64,000 nucleotides of DNA from Chryseobacterium rhizoplanae (GTDB lineage Bacteria; Bacteroidota; Bacteroidia; Flavobacteriales; Weeksellaceae): assembly GCF_900182655.1 (NCBI RefSeq), contig NZ_FXTC01000004.1, positions 62,001 through 126,000 on the forward strand, given 5' to 3'. The position numbers were made by a program, and so were the translations under genes. The stretch's first letter is position 1. Every line of letters begins with the position of its first letter. The notes below the pieces were generated by a model, which had not been told where the DNA came from, ran no database searches, and saw nothing but the letters and a program-made list of their open reading frames with translations. Of the stretch, positions 9,113 to 17,586 are shown one piece after another.

Positions 9113-10366
9113 CTACTTTAAATTGTTCAAAGCACTTTCCAGTTTTGGAAGCATTACCTTGATCTCATCGGTAGCCAATCCACCTACAGAAGCACGGAAC
9201 CAAGGTTCAGATTTGTCTTCTCCGAAGGCTGAGAATGGTACTAAAGCCACTCCTGCTTCATTGATCAGATAAAATACAAGGTCTGAGGAGTTTTCAATCA
9301 CAGCTCCGTCCGGTTTTGTTTTTCCGATATAGTTTAACTTAATGGTAAGATAAAGAGCTCCCATTGGTTCGATACTGTCTACTGAAAGTCCTTTTCCTTT
9401 TAAATCCTGAACTCCGTTGTGAAGAACTTTTAAACTCTCTTCAAGCTTACCTTTAAAATCCTCAACGAAAGTGTCTACATTTTCTGAATTTTCATAGAAT
9501 TTAGCAGTGGCTTCCTGCTCTGGTTTTGGTGCCCATGCTCCAACGTGAGTAAGAAGCGCTTTCATTTTATCAAGGATATGCGAAGGCCCGAATCCCCATC
9601 CTACACGTACTCCTGTTGCTGCAAGGCATTTTGAAATACCGTCGATATAGATTGTGTAATCTTTCATTTCAGGGAAAAGAGAAACCGGATCTACATGCTC
9701 AGCTCCAAAAGTAAGACAGGAATAGATCTGGTCATACATTAAGTATAACGGTTTTTCATCTGCTCCTCTTTTTTTGTTTTCAGCGATTACCAATTCACAG
9801 ATTTCTGAAAGCTGCTCTCTTGTAAACATGGTTCCCGTAGGATTCAAAGGTGAACAAAGTGCCAATAACACAGCTCCATCCAAATGAGGTCTTAAATCAT
9901 CTGCTGTTGGAAGGAAGTTGGTTTCAGGTTTTGTTTTTACTTCTACAGCATTGGCAGAAGTAAGATAAGCATAGTGATTGTTGTTCCATGATGGTGTAGG
10001 ATACACTACTTTATCTCCTTCGTCTACGATAGTTTTGTATACGGCATAGATCAAAGGTCTTGATCCGGCAGTGATCAAAATATCCTCCGGAGAATAGTCC
10101 AGGTTCCATCTTTTTTTAAGGTCTTTGGAAACTTCTTTTCTTAAAGATAAAAGTCCGTTGGCAGGCGGATAATTCGTCAGATTATTCTGATATGCTTTCT
10201 GAATCTCTTCCTTCAGCAATGCCGGAATAGGATAGATATTAGAATTCAGATCACCAATAGTAAGATTGGCAATTTCCGCTCCTTTTGCTTTTAAATCATT
10301 TACTTCGTTACCAATTTTTACAATTTCAGAACCGATCAGGTTCGCTGCTAATTTTGAAACTTTCAC
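9113..10366 (-). CDS. Pyridoxal-phosphate aminotransferase, class I/II (aspartate aminotransferase-like)
   Basis: 417-aa fold-type I aminotransferase. PLP-binding features are visible in order: ITAGSRPLIYAVYKT (cofactor phosphate loop), LCSPLNPTGTMFT (Asn), YDQIYSCLTF (Asp and Tyr) and DGISKCLAATGVRVGWGF, where the Lys of GISK forms the Schiff base and the last Arg binds phosphate. The C-terminal RASVGG supplies the substrate carboxylate Arg. The amino donor is uncertain; aspartate or a related amino acid is likely. The start is GTG at 10366. The phosphoglucomutase gene lies 76 bp upstream in the same direction. Confidence 0.9.
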   Translation of the reverse strand: MKVSKLAANLIGSEIVKIGNEVNDLKAKGAEIANLTIGDLNSNIYPIPALLKEEIQKAYQNNLTNYPPANGLLSLRKEVSKDLKKRWNLDYSPEDILITAGSRPLIYAVYKTIVDEGDKVVYPTPSWNNNHYAYLTSANAVEVKTKPETNFLPTADDLRPHLDGAVLLALCSPLNPTGTMFTREQLSEICELVIAENKKRGADEKPLYLMYDQIYSCLTFGAEHVDPVSLFPEMKDYTIYIDGISKCLAATGVRVGWGFGPSHILDKMKALLTHVGAWAPKPEQEATAKFYENSENVDTFVEDFKGKLEESLKVLHNGVQDLKGKGLSVDSIEPMGALYLTIKLNYIGKTKPDGAVIENSSDLVFYLINEAGVALVPFSAFGEDKSEPWFRASVGGLATDEIKVMLPKLESALNNLK

Positions 10367-10442
10367 TTTTTCTTATTTTAAATTTATATTATCGTTCCCC
10401 ATGAATCTTCTCATATATTTGATCTACGGTGTTTTCAGAGCA

Positions 10443-12158
10443 TTAATCCAATTTCAAATCTGTTTTAACAGCTCCGATTTTAGCTTCCAATGATTTTAAT
10501 TTATCTCTGAAGTCTGCTTCTGAAGCAACAGAGTCTTTTACAGAAACATAAAACTTGATTTTTGGCTCTGTTCCTGAAGGTCTTACGCATACTTTGGTTC
10601 CATCCTGGGTGTAATAGATCAATACGTTAGATTTTGGAATATCATTCATTACTTTTTTCTCGTTGGTAGAAATGGTAAGGCTTGTCTGTTCTTTGAAATC
10701 CTTTACTTCTTCCACTAATGATCCAGCCAGTTCTTTTGGAGGGTTTTCACGGAAGTTTTTCATCATATTTTCAATCTCTTCAGCGCCTTCTTTTCCTTTT
10801 CTTACAATGTTGATTAATCCTTCGTAATACATTCCAAGGTCTTCATAGATCTCAATCATGTACTGATACATTGTTCTTCCGTTCGCTTTGCACCATGCGG
10901 CAATTTCACAGGCTAAAAGGATACTTCCACAAGAGTCTTTATCACGAACGAAATCTCCGGTCATAAATCCGAAACTTTCCTCACCACCACACACAAATTT
11001 CTGTGTTCCTTCTGCTTCACGGATCATTTTTCCGATCCATTTGAATCCGGTAAGACCTACTTTACATTCTACCCCGAACTTCTGTGCAATATCAAAGAAG
11101 ATATCTGAAGTTACGATCGTAGAACCGATAAATTCTTTTCCTGTAATTCTTTCCTGCTTTCTCCATTCATTCAGGATGTAATAAGTAAGGATCGTATTGG
11201 TCTGGTTCCCGTTCAACAGCTGCATTTCACTATCAAGATTTCTCACCGCAATTCCCAATCTGTCCCCGTCCGGATCTGTTCCGATTACAATATCTGCATT
11301 GGTAATTCTTGCAAGATCCATTGCCATTTCCAGTGCTGCAGGTTCTTCAGGGTTTGGAGAATCTACTGTAGGGAAATTTCCGCTCGGGATCATTTGTTCT
11401 CTCACAAGATCCACTTTCTTGAATCCTGCTTTTTTAAGAGCTTTAGGAACAGTTGTATAGGTTGTTCCGTGGATTGACGTGAAAACAATATTTAAATTTT
11501 CTTTTCCAACATTCTGATAGGTAGAGTTTTCAATACATGCATCGATATATACGTCATCCTGCTCCTCTCCGATCCACTCGATCAGATCATCATTTCCGTT
11601 GAATTTAATTTCTTCAAATTTCACAGAATATACTTCATTGATAATCGCTTCATCATTAGGCGGAACAATCTGTGCTCCGTCATTCCAGTATACTTTATAA
11701 CCGTTATATTCCGGTGGATTATGAGAAGCTGTCAGTACAATTCCTCCGTTACATTTTTTATCACGAACGGTGAAAGACAATTCCGGAGTGGGTCTGTGAT
11801 CTTTGAAAAGCAGTACTTTAATTCCGTTTGCAGTCAAAACATCAGCTACCAGCTTTCCGAATTCTTTTGAGTTATTACGAACATCATAAGCGATAGCCAC
11901 TTTAATCTCTTCACCTTTGAATTGCTGTAACATGTAGTTTGCCAATCCCTGTGTAGCCTGTCCTAATGTATATTTATTCAAGCGGTTGGTTCCTACTCCC
12001 ATTATTCCACGCATTCCTCCTGTCCCGAATTCCAGTTCTCTGTAGAAAGAATCTTCCAGATCTGGAGAATTGCTGTCGATCAACGTCTGTACAGCATCTC
12101 TTGTTTCTTTATCGAAGGTATCACTTAACCAAAGTTTCGCTTTTTCTAGTGTATTCAT
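10443..12158 (-). CDS. Phospho-sugar mutase (phosphoglucomutase/phosphomannomutase, PGM2-like)
   Basis: 571-aa alpha-D-phosphohexomutase, interconverting 1- and 6-phospho sugars. All four active-site loops are present: TASHNPPEYNGYKVY with the phosphoserine near residue 147, the metal loop GTDPDGDRLG near 305, the sugar loop GGEESFG near 405, and the phosphate loop RPSGTEPKIKFYV near 535. The length and the N-terminal KAKLWLSDTFD segment place it with the PGM2-type group. It supplies glucose-1-phosphate or mannose-1-phosphate for surface glycans and nucleotide sugars. The upstream region is occupied by a repeat element. Confidence 0.95.
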   Translation of the reverse strand: MNTLEKAKLWLSDTFDKETRDAVQTLIDSNSPDLEDSFYRELEFGTGGMRGIMGVGTNRLNKYTLGQATQGLANYMLQQFKGEEIKVAIAYDVRNNSKEFGKLVADVLTANGIKVLLFKDHRPTPELSFTVRDKKCNGGIVLTASHNPPEYNGYKVYWNDGAQIVPPNDEAIINEVYSVKFEEIKFNGNDDLIEWIGEEQDDVYIDACIENSTYQNVGKENLNIVFTSIHGTTYTTVPKALKKAGFKKVDLVREQMIPSGNFPTVDSPNPEEPAALEMAMDLARITNADIVIGTDPDGDRLGIAVRNLDSEMQLLNGNQTNTILTYYILNEWRKQERITGKEFIGSTIVTSDIFFDIAQKFGVECKVGLTGFKWIGKMIREAEGTQKFVCGGEESFGFMTGDFVRDKDSCGSILLACEIAAWCKANGRTMYQYMIEIYEDLGMYYEGLINIVRKGKEGAEEIENMMKNFRENPPKELAGSLVEEVKDFKEQTSLTISTNEKKVMNDIPKSNVLIYYTQDGTKVCVRPSGTEPKIKFYVSVKDSVASEADFRDKLKSLEAKIGAVKTDLKLD

Positions 12159-12177
12159 ATTTATGTCTAAGTTTTTT

Positions 12178-12356
12178 AAGCTGGAAGTGGGAAGCTGGAG
12201 GCAGGAAGTTATATTGTGCCTGGCTTCAAAATTCCGGCTTTGTTTTAATTTTTTCTATTTTTATTTCTAAATAAGTTTGGAAGTAAATTTCTAATCTGGA
12301 AAATAAGAAGTATGAAAAACTAACACTACTCCCAGCTTCCAGCTTCTTTCTTCCAA
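12178..12356. repeat. Inverted-repeat-ended element, copy 1
   Basis: About 180 bp, starting AAGCTGGAAGTGGGAAGCTG and ending with CTCCCAGCTTCCAGCTTC, so its ends are inverted copies of each other (AAGCTGGAAG...). Inside it reads GTGCCTGGCTTCAAAATTCC. A second copy, closely similar through most of its length, lies at 12731-12905. Together they bracket the four-helix-bundle gene. Confidence 0.85.
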
Positions 12357-12363
12357 CCTTATT

Positions 12364-12720
12364 CTATTCTTTTACCTGATTCCTAAAAGCCACAATCTGA
12401 TTCATCAAATTATAACTTTCATGATATAATTTATTAAATTCTTCTTCAGTAATATATTCTCTGTTTTTTGCTTTATATAAACAGGTGACTGTCTCTGCTA
12501 AAGATCGAATTGAGTATCCTAAAAATTTTTTAAATTCTAATTTTGACTGCAAAATACATCCCTCAGAAATATTCAGTGCAATCGAATCGGAAGCTCGTCT
12601 TATTTGTGAAGTTAAATTAAACATTTCATCCTTTGGAAATTTTTGAGACAATTTAAAAATAAACTCTCCAAATTCCATAGATTTCTGCCAAATTACTAAC
12701 TTTTCAAATTTAAAACTCAT
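12364..12720 (-). CDS. Four helix bundle protein (23S rRNA intervening-sequence protein family)
   Basis: 118-aa member of the PF05635/TIGR02436 family, whose relatives occur as ORFs inside 23S rRNA intervening sequences and, as Avd, beside reverse transcriptases of diversity-generating retroelements. Visible hallmarks are LVIWQKSMEFGEFIFKLSQK, the central QIRRASDSIALNISEGC and a C-terminal YNLMNQIVAFRNQV. Four amphipathic helices span the length. No rRNA or reverse transcriptase is nearby. The gene fits exactly between two copies of an inverted-repeat-ended element, leaving 7 and 10 bp on each side, which suggests it moved in with them. Function is unknown. Confidence 0.92.
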   Translation of the reverse strand: MSFKFEKLVIWQKSMEFGEFIFKLSQKFPKDEMFNLTSQIRRASDSIALNISEGCILQSKLEFKKFLGYSIRSLAETVTCLYKAKNREYITEEEFNKLYHESYNLMNQIVAFRNQVKE

Positions 12721-12730
12721 ATTCCTTTTT

Positions 12731-12905
12731 AAGCTGGAAGAGGGAAGCTGAAGGCAGGAAGTTATATTGTGCCTGGCTTCAAAATTCCGGCTTTGTTTTT
12801 ATTTATTTTATTTTTTATTTTTAAACTTGGGAAGCAAACTTCTAATCTGGATAGCAAGAAGTATGAAAACTAACATGACTCCCAGCTTCCAGCTTCAGGC
12901 TTCCA
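12731..12905. repeat. Inverted-repeat-ended element, copy 2
   Basis: Direct copy of the element at 12178, starting AAGCTGGAAGAGGGAAGCTG and ending CTCCCAGCTTCCAGCTTC, with a few substitutions and small indels in the AT-rich centre. It lies immediately upstream of the four-helix-bundle gene. Confidence 0.85.
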
Positions 12906-12912
12906 TCCCAAA

Positions 12913-13614
12913 TTACTCTAATTTCTTATTTTCAACTTTCGTCGTCTTATCAATCTTAAAAGCCCTGATCGGATCGTTATAGTAAACAAATTTTGCTGTA
13001 TTCTGGATATTTCCTTTCAAAGAATCTTTCACATTTACTTCTGCATAATTTCCGTTTTTAGAATCGATATTCAGATTGGTAATTTTCCAATACGGCGCAA
13101 TTAAACTTGCTGTATCTGAAATCTTTATAACGGCCTCTTTGGACAATCCAAGGAAATTGGCGCGGCTTCTGTTGTGCATTTCCACCTCTGCCCTTCTGGT
13201 ATTTACAGATCCCATGAAGCTTGCATTATTTTTCATATTAAGTCTGAAATTGTCGGTCTTTATTTCACTTGAAATATTCACTTCCACAGAGTCGGAAATA
13301 GCTACTTTTTCCAGATTATATTTTGAATAAATCGTTACGTTGTAAAAATCTACACCTTTTGTACCTCTTTTTTCTTTAATGAAAAGTGTTTTGTCTTTTA
13401 CATCTACATCCAGATTGCTCGCCACATTCGGATAGGTTTCAATTTCTACAAAATTCTTTGGCCCTTTGGCATAAAACACACGGAATTTCCCTTCCAGATC
13501 AAGATTGACAAACTCTGAAACATCCACATCCTTCTTTTCAATATTTCCTTTCGGAGAAACTTTTCCACAGGAAACTACTGCCATCAGCATCAATGTGTAT
13601 ACAACTTTTTTCAT
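12913..13614 (-). CDS. GIN-domain (DUF2807) lipoprotein
   Basis: 233 aa counted from MKKVVYTLMLMAVVSC, a lipoprotein signal with Cys16. The reading frame stays open to TTG 13782, but the extra 56 residues are not signal-like and the inner ATG gives a perfect lipobox, so I chose 13614. The body is a right-handed repeat of short beta strands (VEIETYPNVASNLDVDVKD, LFIKEKRGTKGV, VAISDSVEVNISSEIKTDNF), the pattern of the GIN/DUF2807 beta-helix of Bacteroidetes. Role unknown, likely adhesive or structural at the envelope. The preceding gene ends 164 bp upstream. Confidence 0.82.
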   Translation of the reverse strand: MKKVVYTLMLMAVVSCGKVSPKGNIEKKDVDVSEFVNLDLEGKFRVFYAKGPKNFVEIETYPNVASNLDVDVKDKTLFIKEKRGTKGVDFYNVTIYSKYNLEKVAISDSVEVNISSEIKTDNFRLNMKNNASFMGSVNTRRAEVEMHNRSRANFLGLSKEAVIKISDTASLIAPYWKITNLNIDSKNGNYAEVNVKDSLKGNIQNTAKFVYYNDPIRAFKIDKTTKVENKKLE

Positions 13615-13778
13615 ATTTAATTTTAAATATTCTATATTATAACCGTAAAGATATTTACTGAAAATCTTTGAAAGCATTTTCATAGCTCTCACTGGACTTT
13701 CAATATTACTTTTGAACAAAAATAGGATTAAAATTTCTAAAAATCTTTGTCTTTTGACAATAAAATACCTGATAATTT

Positions 13779-14186
13779 TCAATTTTTTGCTTTTCGGAAA
13801 AGACTATTTCTCTTTCCTTTTATTTTTTTATAAAACCAGGTTTTAGGGCTGCCAGCCAGTGAAAACAAAAGCAGATGATCTTTACTTATACCTGAAATTT
13901 TCATTGGAGTTGCTTCTTTATCATCATTATACTTCATTTTCAACAAATTATTTTCTATCTGATAAGTCCCGCTATTCCCCATCGAACTGAAAGTTTTATC
14001 CTTATAAAAAGTGAGAATTCCTGTTCCGTATCTGGAATTGTTTATCTTGGTTTTCAATGTATCTGTCTGATGGATTTCCCCATCATAAATATCAATAAAT
14101 TCCCAGGAGCCAGAAAGTTTATTTGATGAACATGAGGTTGTAAAAAGTAAAAGAAAATAACAATGAATAGGTTTGAGTTTAAACAT
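13779..14186 (-). CDS. Hypothetical small lipoprotein, lipocalin-like
   Basis: 135 aa beginning MFKLKPIHCYFLLLFTTSC, a lipoprotein signal with Cys19. The mature part starts SNKLSGSWEFIDIYDGE and runs through strands TGILTFYKDKTFSSMGNSGT and YQIENNLLKMKYND, the layout of lipocalin-like (DUF5004-type) Bacteroidetes lipoproteins. The ligand is unknown. It reads in the same direction as the GIN-domain gene that follows it. Confidence 0.7.
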   Translation of the reverse strand: MFKLKPIHCYFLLLFTTSCSSNKLSGSWEFIDIYDGEIHQTDTLKTKINNSRYGTGILTFYKDKTFSSMGNSGTYQIENNLLKMKYNDDKEATPMKISGISKDHLLLFSLAGSPKTWFYKKIKGKRNSLFRKAKN

Positions 14187-14213
14187 CCGGATTAAAAGTT
14201 TTTATAAAATTAC

Positions 14214-14243
14214 AAAAAGCACCCTGCTTACAGAGTGCTTTTT
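14214..14243. terminator. Intrinsic terminator
   Basis: Stem AAAAAGCAC with CTG/CAG extension pairing with GTGCTTTTT, T runs on both strands. It ends minus-strand transcription from the glycosyltransferase before the lipoprotein gene. Confidence 0.65.
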
Positions 14244-14275
14244 ATGTATTGAAATTGGAATGATTATTTAGCGTA

Positions 14276-14328
14276 ACCACCCCGTCAAAAATTCTTTGAA
14301 TTTTCGCCACCCCTCCAGAGGATGGGAA
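14276..14328. repeat. Candidate interspersed palindromic fragment
   Basis: GC-rich patch containing AAAATTC-TTT-GAATTTT at 14288-14304, then CCACCCCTCC-AGAGGATGGG. No coding potential. It resembles small palindromic intergenic repeats; I see only this one copy in the window, so repeat status is inferred. Confidence 0.35.
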
Positions 14329-14402
14329 TGGTCATACATCGACTAAAGATTTACATTAACAGATTATTTTCAGTATGTTTAACTGAATATACCCCTCTGA
14401 AT

Positions 14403-15353
14403 TTATATCACCTCATCAATATTATAATTCTTGTGCTCACGATTGGTTCTGATAATCATTTCTCCTAAGAATCCTGCTACAAACAGAAGGCTTCCCAAGA
14501 TCATCATTGTTAAAGCGATAAAGAACCAGGGATTATTGGTAATTAAATGTCCGTAAATCCCTCTTGCAACATCAATCAGTTTAGAAATTCCCAGCCAAAG
14601 TGCAGAAAGAAAACCAACAATAAACATTAACGTTCCTACTGCTCCGAAGAAATGCATTGGTCTTCCTCCAAAACGGCTTACAAACCAAAGCGTTATCAAA
14701 TCCAGAAAACCTCTTACAAATCTTTCTGTACCGAATTTTGAAGTTCCGTAAGGTCTCGCCTGATGCTGTACTTCTTTTTCGGTAATTCTTCTGAAACCTG
14801 CATTGGCAGCCAGTACCGGAATATAACGGTGCATATCTCCGTAAACATCAACAGATTTTACAACCTGCTTTTTGTACGCTTTCAAACCACAGTTGAAGTC
14901 ATGAAGATAAACTCCTGAAACTTTTCTTGCTGCTGCATTGAATAATTTTGACGGAATATTTTTCGTCATTACATTATCAAAACGTTTCTTTTTCCAACCG
15001 GAAACAATATCATAATTATCATGGATCACCATATTGTATAGTTCCGGAATTTCTTCAGGGAAATCCTGAAGATCGGCATCCATGGTAATTACCACATCTC
15101 CGTTTGTTCTTTCAAAGGCTGCATGAAGAGCCTGTGATTTTCCATAATTTCTGGAAAATTTAATAGCGTGGATCTGAGGATACTGAACTTTCATATTCTC
15201 AATAATACTCCACGACAAATCCGTACTTCCATCGTCTACAAACCAGATTTCATAAGATAAATCGCTGGTTTTGCATACTTTATCAATTCTTGAAAAAAGC
15301 TCTTCCAGAGAGTCTTCTTCGTTCAGTAACGGAATAACTATAGATAAATTCAT
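14403..15353 (-). CDS. Glycosyltransferase family 2, DPM1/ArnC/GtrB-like, membrane-anchored
   Basis: 316-aa GT-A fold enzyme that probably transfers a sugar to polyprenyl phosphate at the inner face of the membrane. The catalytic domain shows VIPLLNEEDSLEELF, FVDDGSTDLSW, KFSRNYGKSQAL and MDADLQDFPEEIPEL (DxD-type site near residue 96). Two hydrophobic hairpins follow at about 230-255 and 270-295, as in GtrB and ArnC. It lies directly downstream of the DUF4199 gene with a 16-bp gap, so the two are probably co-transcribed. Confidence 0.92.
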   Translation of the reverse strand: MNLSIVIPLLNEEDSLEELFSRIDKVCKTSDLSYEIWFVDDGSTDLSWSIIENMKVQYPQIHAIKFSRNYGKSQALHAAFERTNGDVVITMDADLQDFPEEIPELYNMVIHDNYDIVSGWKKKRFDNVMTKNIPSKLFNAAARKVSGVYLHDFNCGLKAYKKQVVKSVDVYGDMHRYIPVLAANAGFRRITEKEVQHQARPYGTSKFGTERFVRGFLDLITLWFVSRFGGRPMHFFGAVGTLMFIVGFLSALWLGISKLIDVARGIYGHLITNNPWFFIALTMMILGSLLFVAGFLGEMIIRTNREHKNYNIDEVI

Positions 15354-15369
15354 TTAATTTTAATAAAAA

Positions 15370-15972
15370 TTAGGCTTGATTTGTTTCTTCGGGCTGATGT
15401 ATTGTTCTGGTTCTGAAAAACGCTCCAAAAAACACCGACAAAACTACGTAAAATATAAGAATTGCTGCAAAATATCCTGAAAAATGACTTGCGGTAAGCA
15501 TATCTTTTCCTTTAACAGCTTCCGGAGTGAAGCTTTGTAGCCTTTCTTTGTACTTCTGATCCAGCTCATCAATATCTTTCTGATGCTTCAGAATTTTTCT
15601 TGCAGAGGTATATTCTGTATCCAGTTCTGATTTTTGTCTCTGAACATATTGGTAGTTCAGCAGCTTTTTAGCCGCCGGATCTACAAAGTTTAAAAAGGCA
15701 TAAATACTGAAAATGGAAAGAATTCCTCCGACAAACATCGGAACGAATGCTCTTTTGAAAGCGTCTTTGAATTTCACTACTCTATGGTTGTTCCAATAGG
15801 ATTTTACAGACCAGAAAGCAGCTCCTGCATAGAGAAGAGGCAAAACAAAAGCATTGGCTTTCAAAGAGATATCAAAATAATTGATTCCTGAGAAAAAAGT
15901 GTAAACTACAAAGAAAACGATCATTGTAGCGATAAAAAGTATAATTCCTAGTGTTGATGGACTTTTCGTCAT
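15370..15972 (-). CDS. DUF4199 domain-containing membrane protein
   Basis: 200 aa from MTKSPSTLGIILFIATMIV. A longer frame exists, but its first 26 residues are basic and unlike the family, while the inner ATG begins a normal DUF4199 protein. Four hydrophobic spans, at about 8-28, 38-58, 72-94 and 170-192, flank a charged, coiled-coil-like stretch (QKSELDTEYTSARKILKHQK). DUF4199 proteins are widespread in Bacteroidetes and uncharacterised; they often sit beside a glycosyltransferase, as here, so a role in the same envelope process is inferred. Confidence 0.85.
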   Translation of the reverse strand: MTKSPSTLGIILFIATMIVFFVVYTFFSGINYFDISLKANAFVLPLLYAGAAFWSVKSYWNNHRVVKFKDAFKRAFVPMFVGGILSIFSIYAFLNFVDPAAKKLLNYQYVQRQKSELDTEYTSARKILKHQKDIDELDQKYKERLQSFTPEAVKGKDMLTASHFSGYFAAILIFYVVLSVFFGAFFRTRTIHQPEETNQA

Positions 15973-16069
15973 ATTTAAATTTTTAGAAAAAAGTTGAAAA
16001 ATTTTCCCTCTAAATGTCAGGCGTTTAGCTTTACCACTGCATTTTTTCAACTAATTTTCTTTAATAAAG

Positions 16070-16100
16070 TTTTGAAGTTTATAAAATATTCCTACCTTTG
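16070..16100 (+). promoter_or_regulatory. Promoter of the SRP RNA gene
   Basis: TTTG at 16071-16074 and TACCTTTG at 16093-16100, 18 bp apart, match the Bacteroidetes -33/-7 consensus. The RNA would start at about 16105. Confidence 0.7.
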
Positions 16101-16104
16101 CAAC

Positions 16105-16197
16105 GGCAAGTCCTAAACAACCAGCTCCTGAGAATCCTCCAGGGTGGGAACGCAGCAAAGGTAATCGGTCGTAGCGGTGTGATTTAGGTAGCTTGCC
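16105..16197 (+). ncRNA. ffs: Signal recognition particle RNA (4.5S-like)
   Basis: About 93 nt. The ends GGCAAG and CTTGCC pair to close the rod. The centre carries the domain IV signature CCAGGGTGGGAACGCAGCAA, with GGAA-type apical and internal loops where Ffh binds, and the 3' arm reads GGTGTGATTTAGGTAGCTTG like the GTGTGCCGGG...GTAGCTGGC arm of E. coli 4.5S RNA. A run of ten T-rich bases (16199-16208) follows the closing stem as terminator, and a strong promoter precedes it. A 63-codon minus-strand reading frame across it is spurious. Confidence 0.9.
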
Positions 16198-16317
16198 ATT
16201 TTTTTTTGGTTTAAAGTGAGAAGAGAGGTAATTTGATAATTATCTTTTTTTGTTTTTAATACCTTACGCATCATTTTCATTTTTTCTAATTTTCTGATTA
16301 CCAACTCCCGTTATTGA

Positions 16318-17004
16318 TTAAAATTCGAACGTCTCTCCTAATTTTGGTAAAACAAGTTCTACATTTTTATCTGCAAAATGTTTTAATGCACTTTCATGAT
16401 TGATCTCAATGGCAGGGAATGTATCAAAGTGGCATCCGATTACTTTTGGAGTTTTCAATAGTTCTGCAGCGGCAAAAGAAGCTTTTCTAGGGCACATTGT
16501 GTAGTGGCTTCCGATCGGAAGTATTGAAAGATCAATATTTCCGTATAATCTCGGGAACAGTTCCATATCAGCCATTACTCCTGTATCTCCGGCCAAATAG
16601 ATGTTCTTACCTTCAGGAAGTCTGAAGATATACCCTACAGGAACGCCTCCATAGCTTCCATCCGGGAAAGAACTTGTATGATGAGCCGGAACCATGGAAA
16701 TTTTAAGATCATCGATTTTTGCTGATCCTCCGAGGTTCACATCGTCTTTGTTTTTTGCCTGCTGGAAATAACCGCATACTTCAGGAACTCCAATGACGGT
16801 AGCTTCAGGGTAATGCTGTAAAACTTCCGCTACATCAGCAATATGATCGCCATGTGCATGAGTCAGCAGGATGTAATCGATTTTTTGAGCAGTAATATCA
16901 AACCCTGATTCTGCTTTTTTGTAGTTGTAAAAAGGGTCGCTCAAAATTGTTTTATCCTTGTAAGTGAACAGGAAACAATTTTGCCCTAAGAATTGTATTT
17001 TCAT
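16318..17004 (-). CDS. Metal-dependent hydrolase, MBL fold (UPF0173 family)
   Basis: 228-aa metallo-beta-lactamase fold protein. It opens MKIQFLGQNCFLFTYKDKTI, has the zinc motif LTHAHGDHIADVAE near residue 55, then DTGVMADMELFPRLYG and the C-terminal HFDTFPAIEI. These fit the UPF0173 group of small MBL hydrolases, whose substrate is unknown. I chose the inner ATG at 17004 because the 14 residues upstream match nothing in the family. It is last in the run menB-menA-SRPBCC-MBL. Confidence 0.92.
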   Translation of the reverse strand: MKIQFLGQNCFLFTYKDKTILSDPFYNYKKAESGFDITAQKIDYILLTHAHGDHIADVAEVLQHYPEATVIGVPEVCGYFQQAKNKDDVNLGGSAKIDDLKISMVPAHHTSSFPDGSYGGVPVGYIFRLPEGKNIYLAGDTGVMADMELFPRLYGNIDLSILPIGSHYTMCPRKASFAAAELLKTPKVIGCHFDTFPAIEINHESALKHFADKNVELVLPKLGETFEF

Positions 17005-17122
17005 TTTAAATTTAGTTTCAATTGTTATTAAACACAAATGACTCAAATAATTTCACAAACAACACCATGAGATTAGTGATATTCGTGAAAGCATTCGTGC
17101 CATTCATGTTTTCTTTAATTTA

Positions 17123-17569
17123 TTATTTCGATGGGAATTTGTCTTCAATAAGTTTAAGATTAATCCCATGTTCCAAATATGCTTTACAGCCATCTAAAAC
17201 CGTCGTAAAACCTCCTGTATTGTCATTAATTACTTTTAACAGATCTTCGCCAGTCTGGCTGAATCCGTAGCTTTTAATGATAACAAGAGTTCCTTTTTCC
17301 ATGGTTTTGAATTCATAGTCTACATTTGTTGAAGGATCTCCCCACTCTGTTCTGATCAGTTGGTTCGGAATGATCTGATGTACATTTACTACGTTTTTCA
17401 CGCCATACATTTCCCATTCCCAGGTAATAGTTTTACCTTCTTCTAATTTTCCGGTAGATTTTGTGAACCAGAAATTCGTTGTTATTTCAGGATTGATAAA
17501 TGCTTCAAAAACATCTTCAACCGGTTTTCTGATAAGCATTTGAGCTTCAACATAGACATTAGAACTCAT
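17123..17569 (-). CDS. SRPBCC domain protein (AHSA1-like)
   Basis: 148 aa. SRPBCC/AHSA1-type helix-grip fold indicated by AQMLIRKPVEDVFEAFINPE at the start, FWFTKSTGKLEEGKTITWEW in the middle and a long C-terminal helix with GCKAYLEHGI. Such proteins bind hydrophobic ligands or act as stress co-factors; nothing here identifies the ligand. It begins 17 bp after the menA stop, so it is likely in the menaquinone operon. Confidence 0.85.
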   Translation of the reverse strand: MSSNVYVEAQMLIRKPVEDVFEAFINPEITTNFWFTKSTGKLEEGKTITWEWEMYGVKNVVNVHQIIPNQLIRTEWGDPSTNVDYEFKTMEKGTLVIIKSYGFSQTGEDLLKVINDNTGGFTTVLDGCKAYLEHGINLKLIEDKFPSK

Positions 17570-17586
17570 AATATAGTATTTTAGAT

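Noticed and set aside
13615-13782. 56-residue N-terminal extension of the GIN-domain protein
   Set aside because: It starts at TTG, lacks signal character, and the inner ATG gives a perfect lipoprotein signal.
16113-16304. 63-codon minus-strand reading frame
   Set aside because: It runs antisense through the SRP RNA and has no protein-like features.
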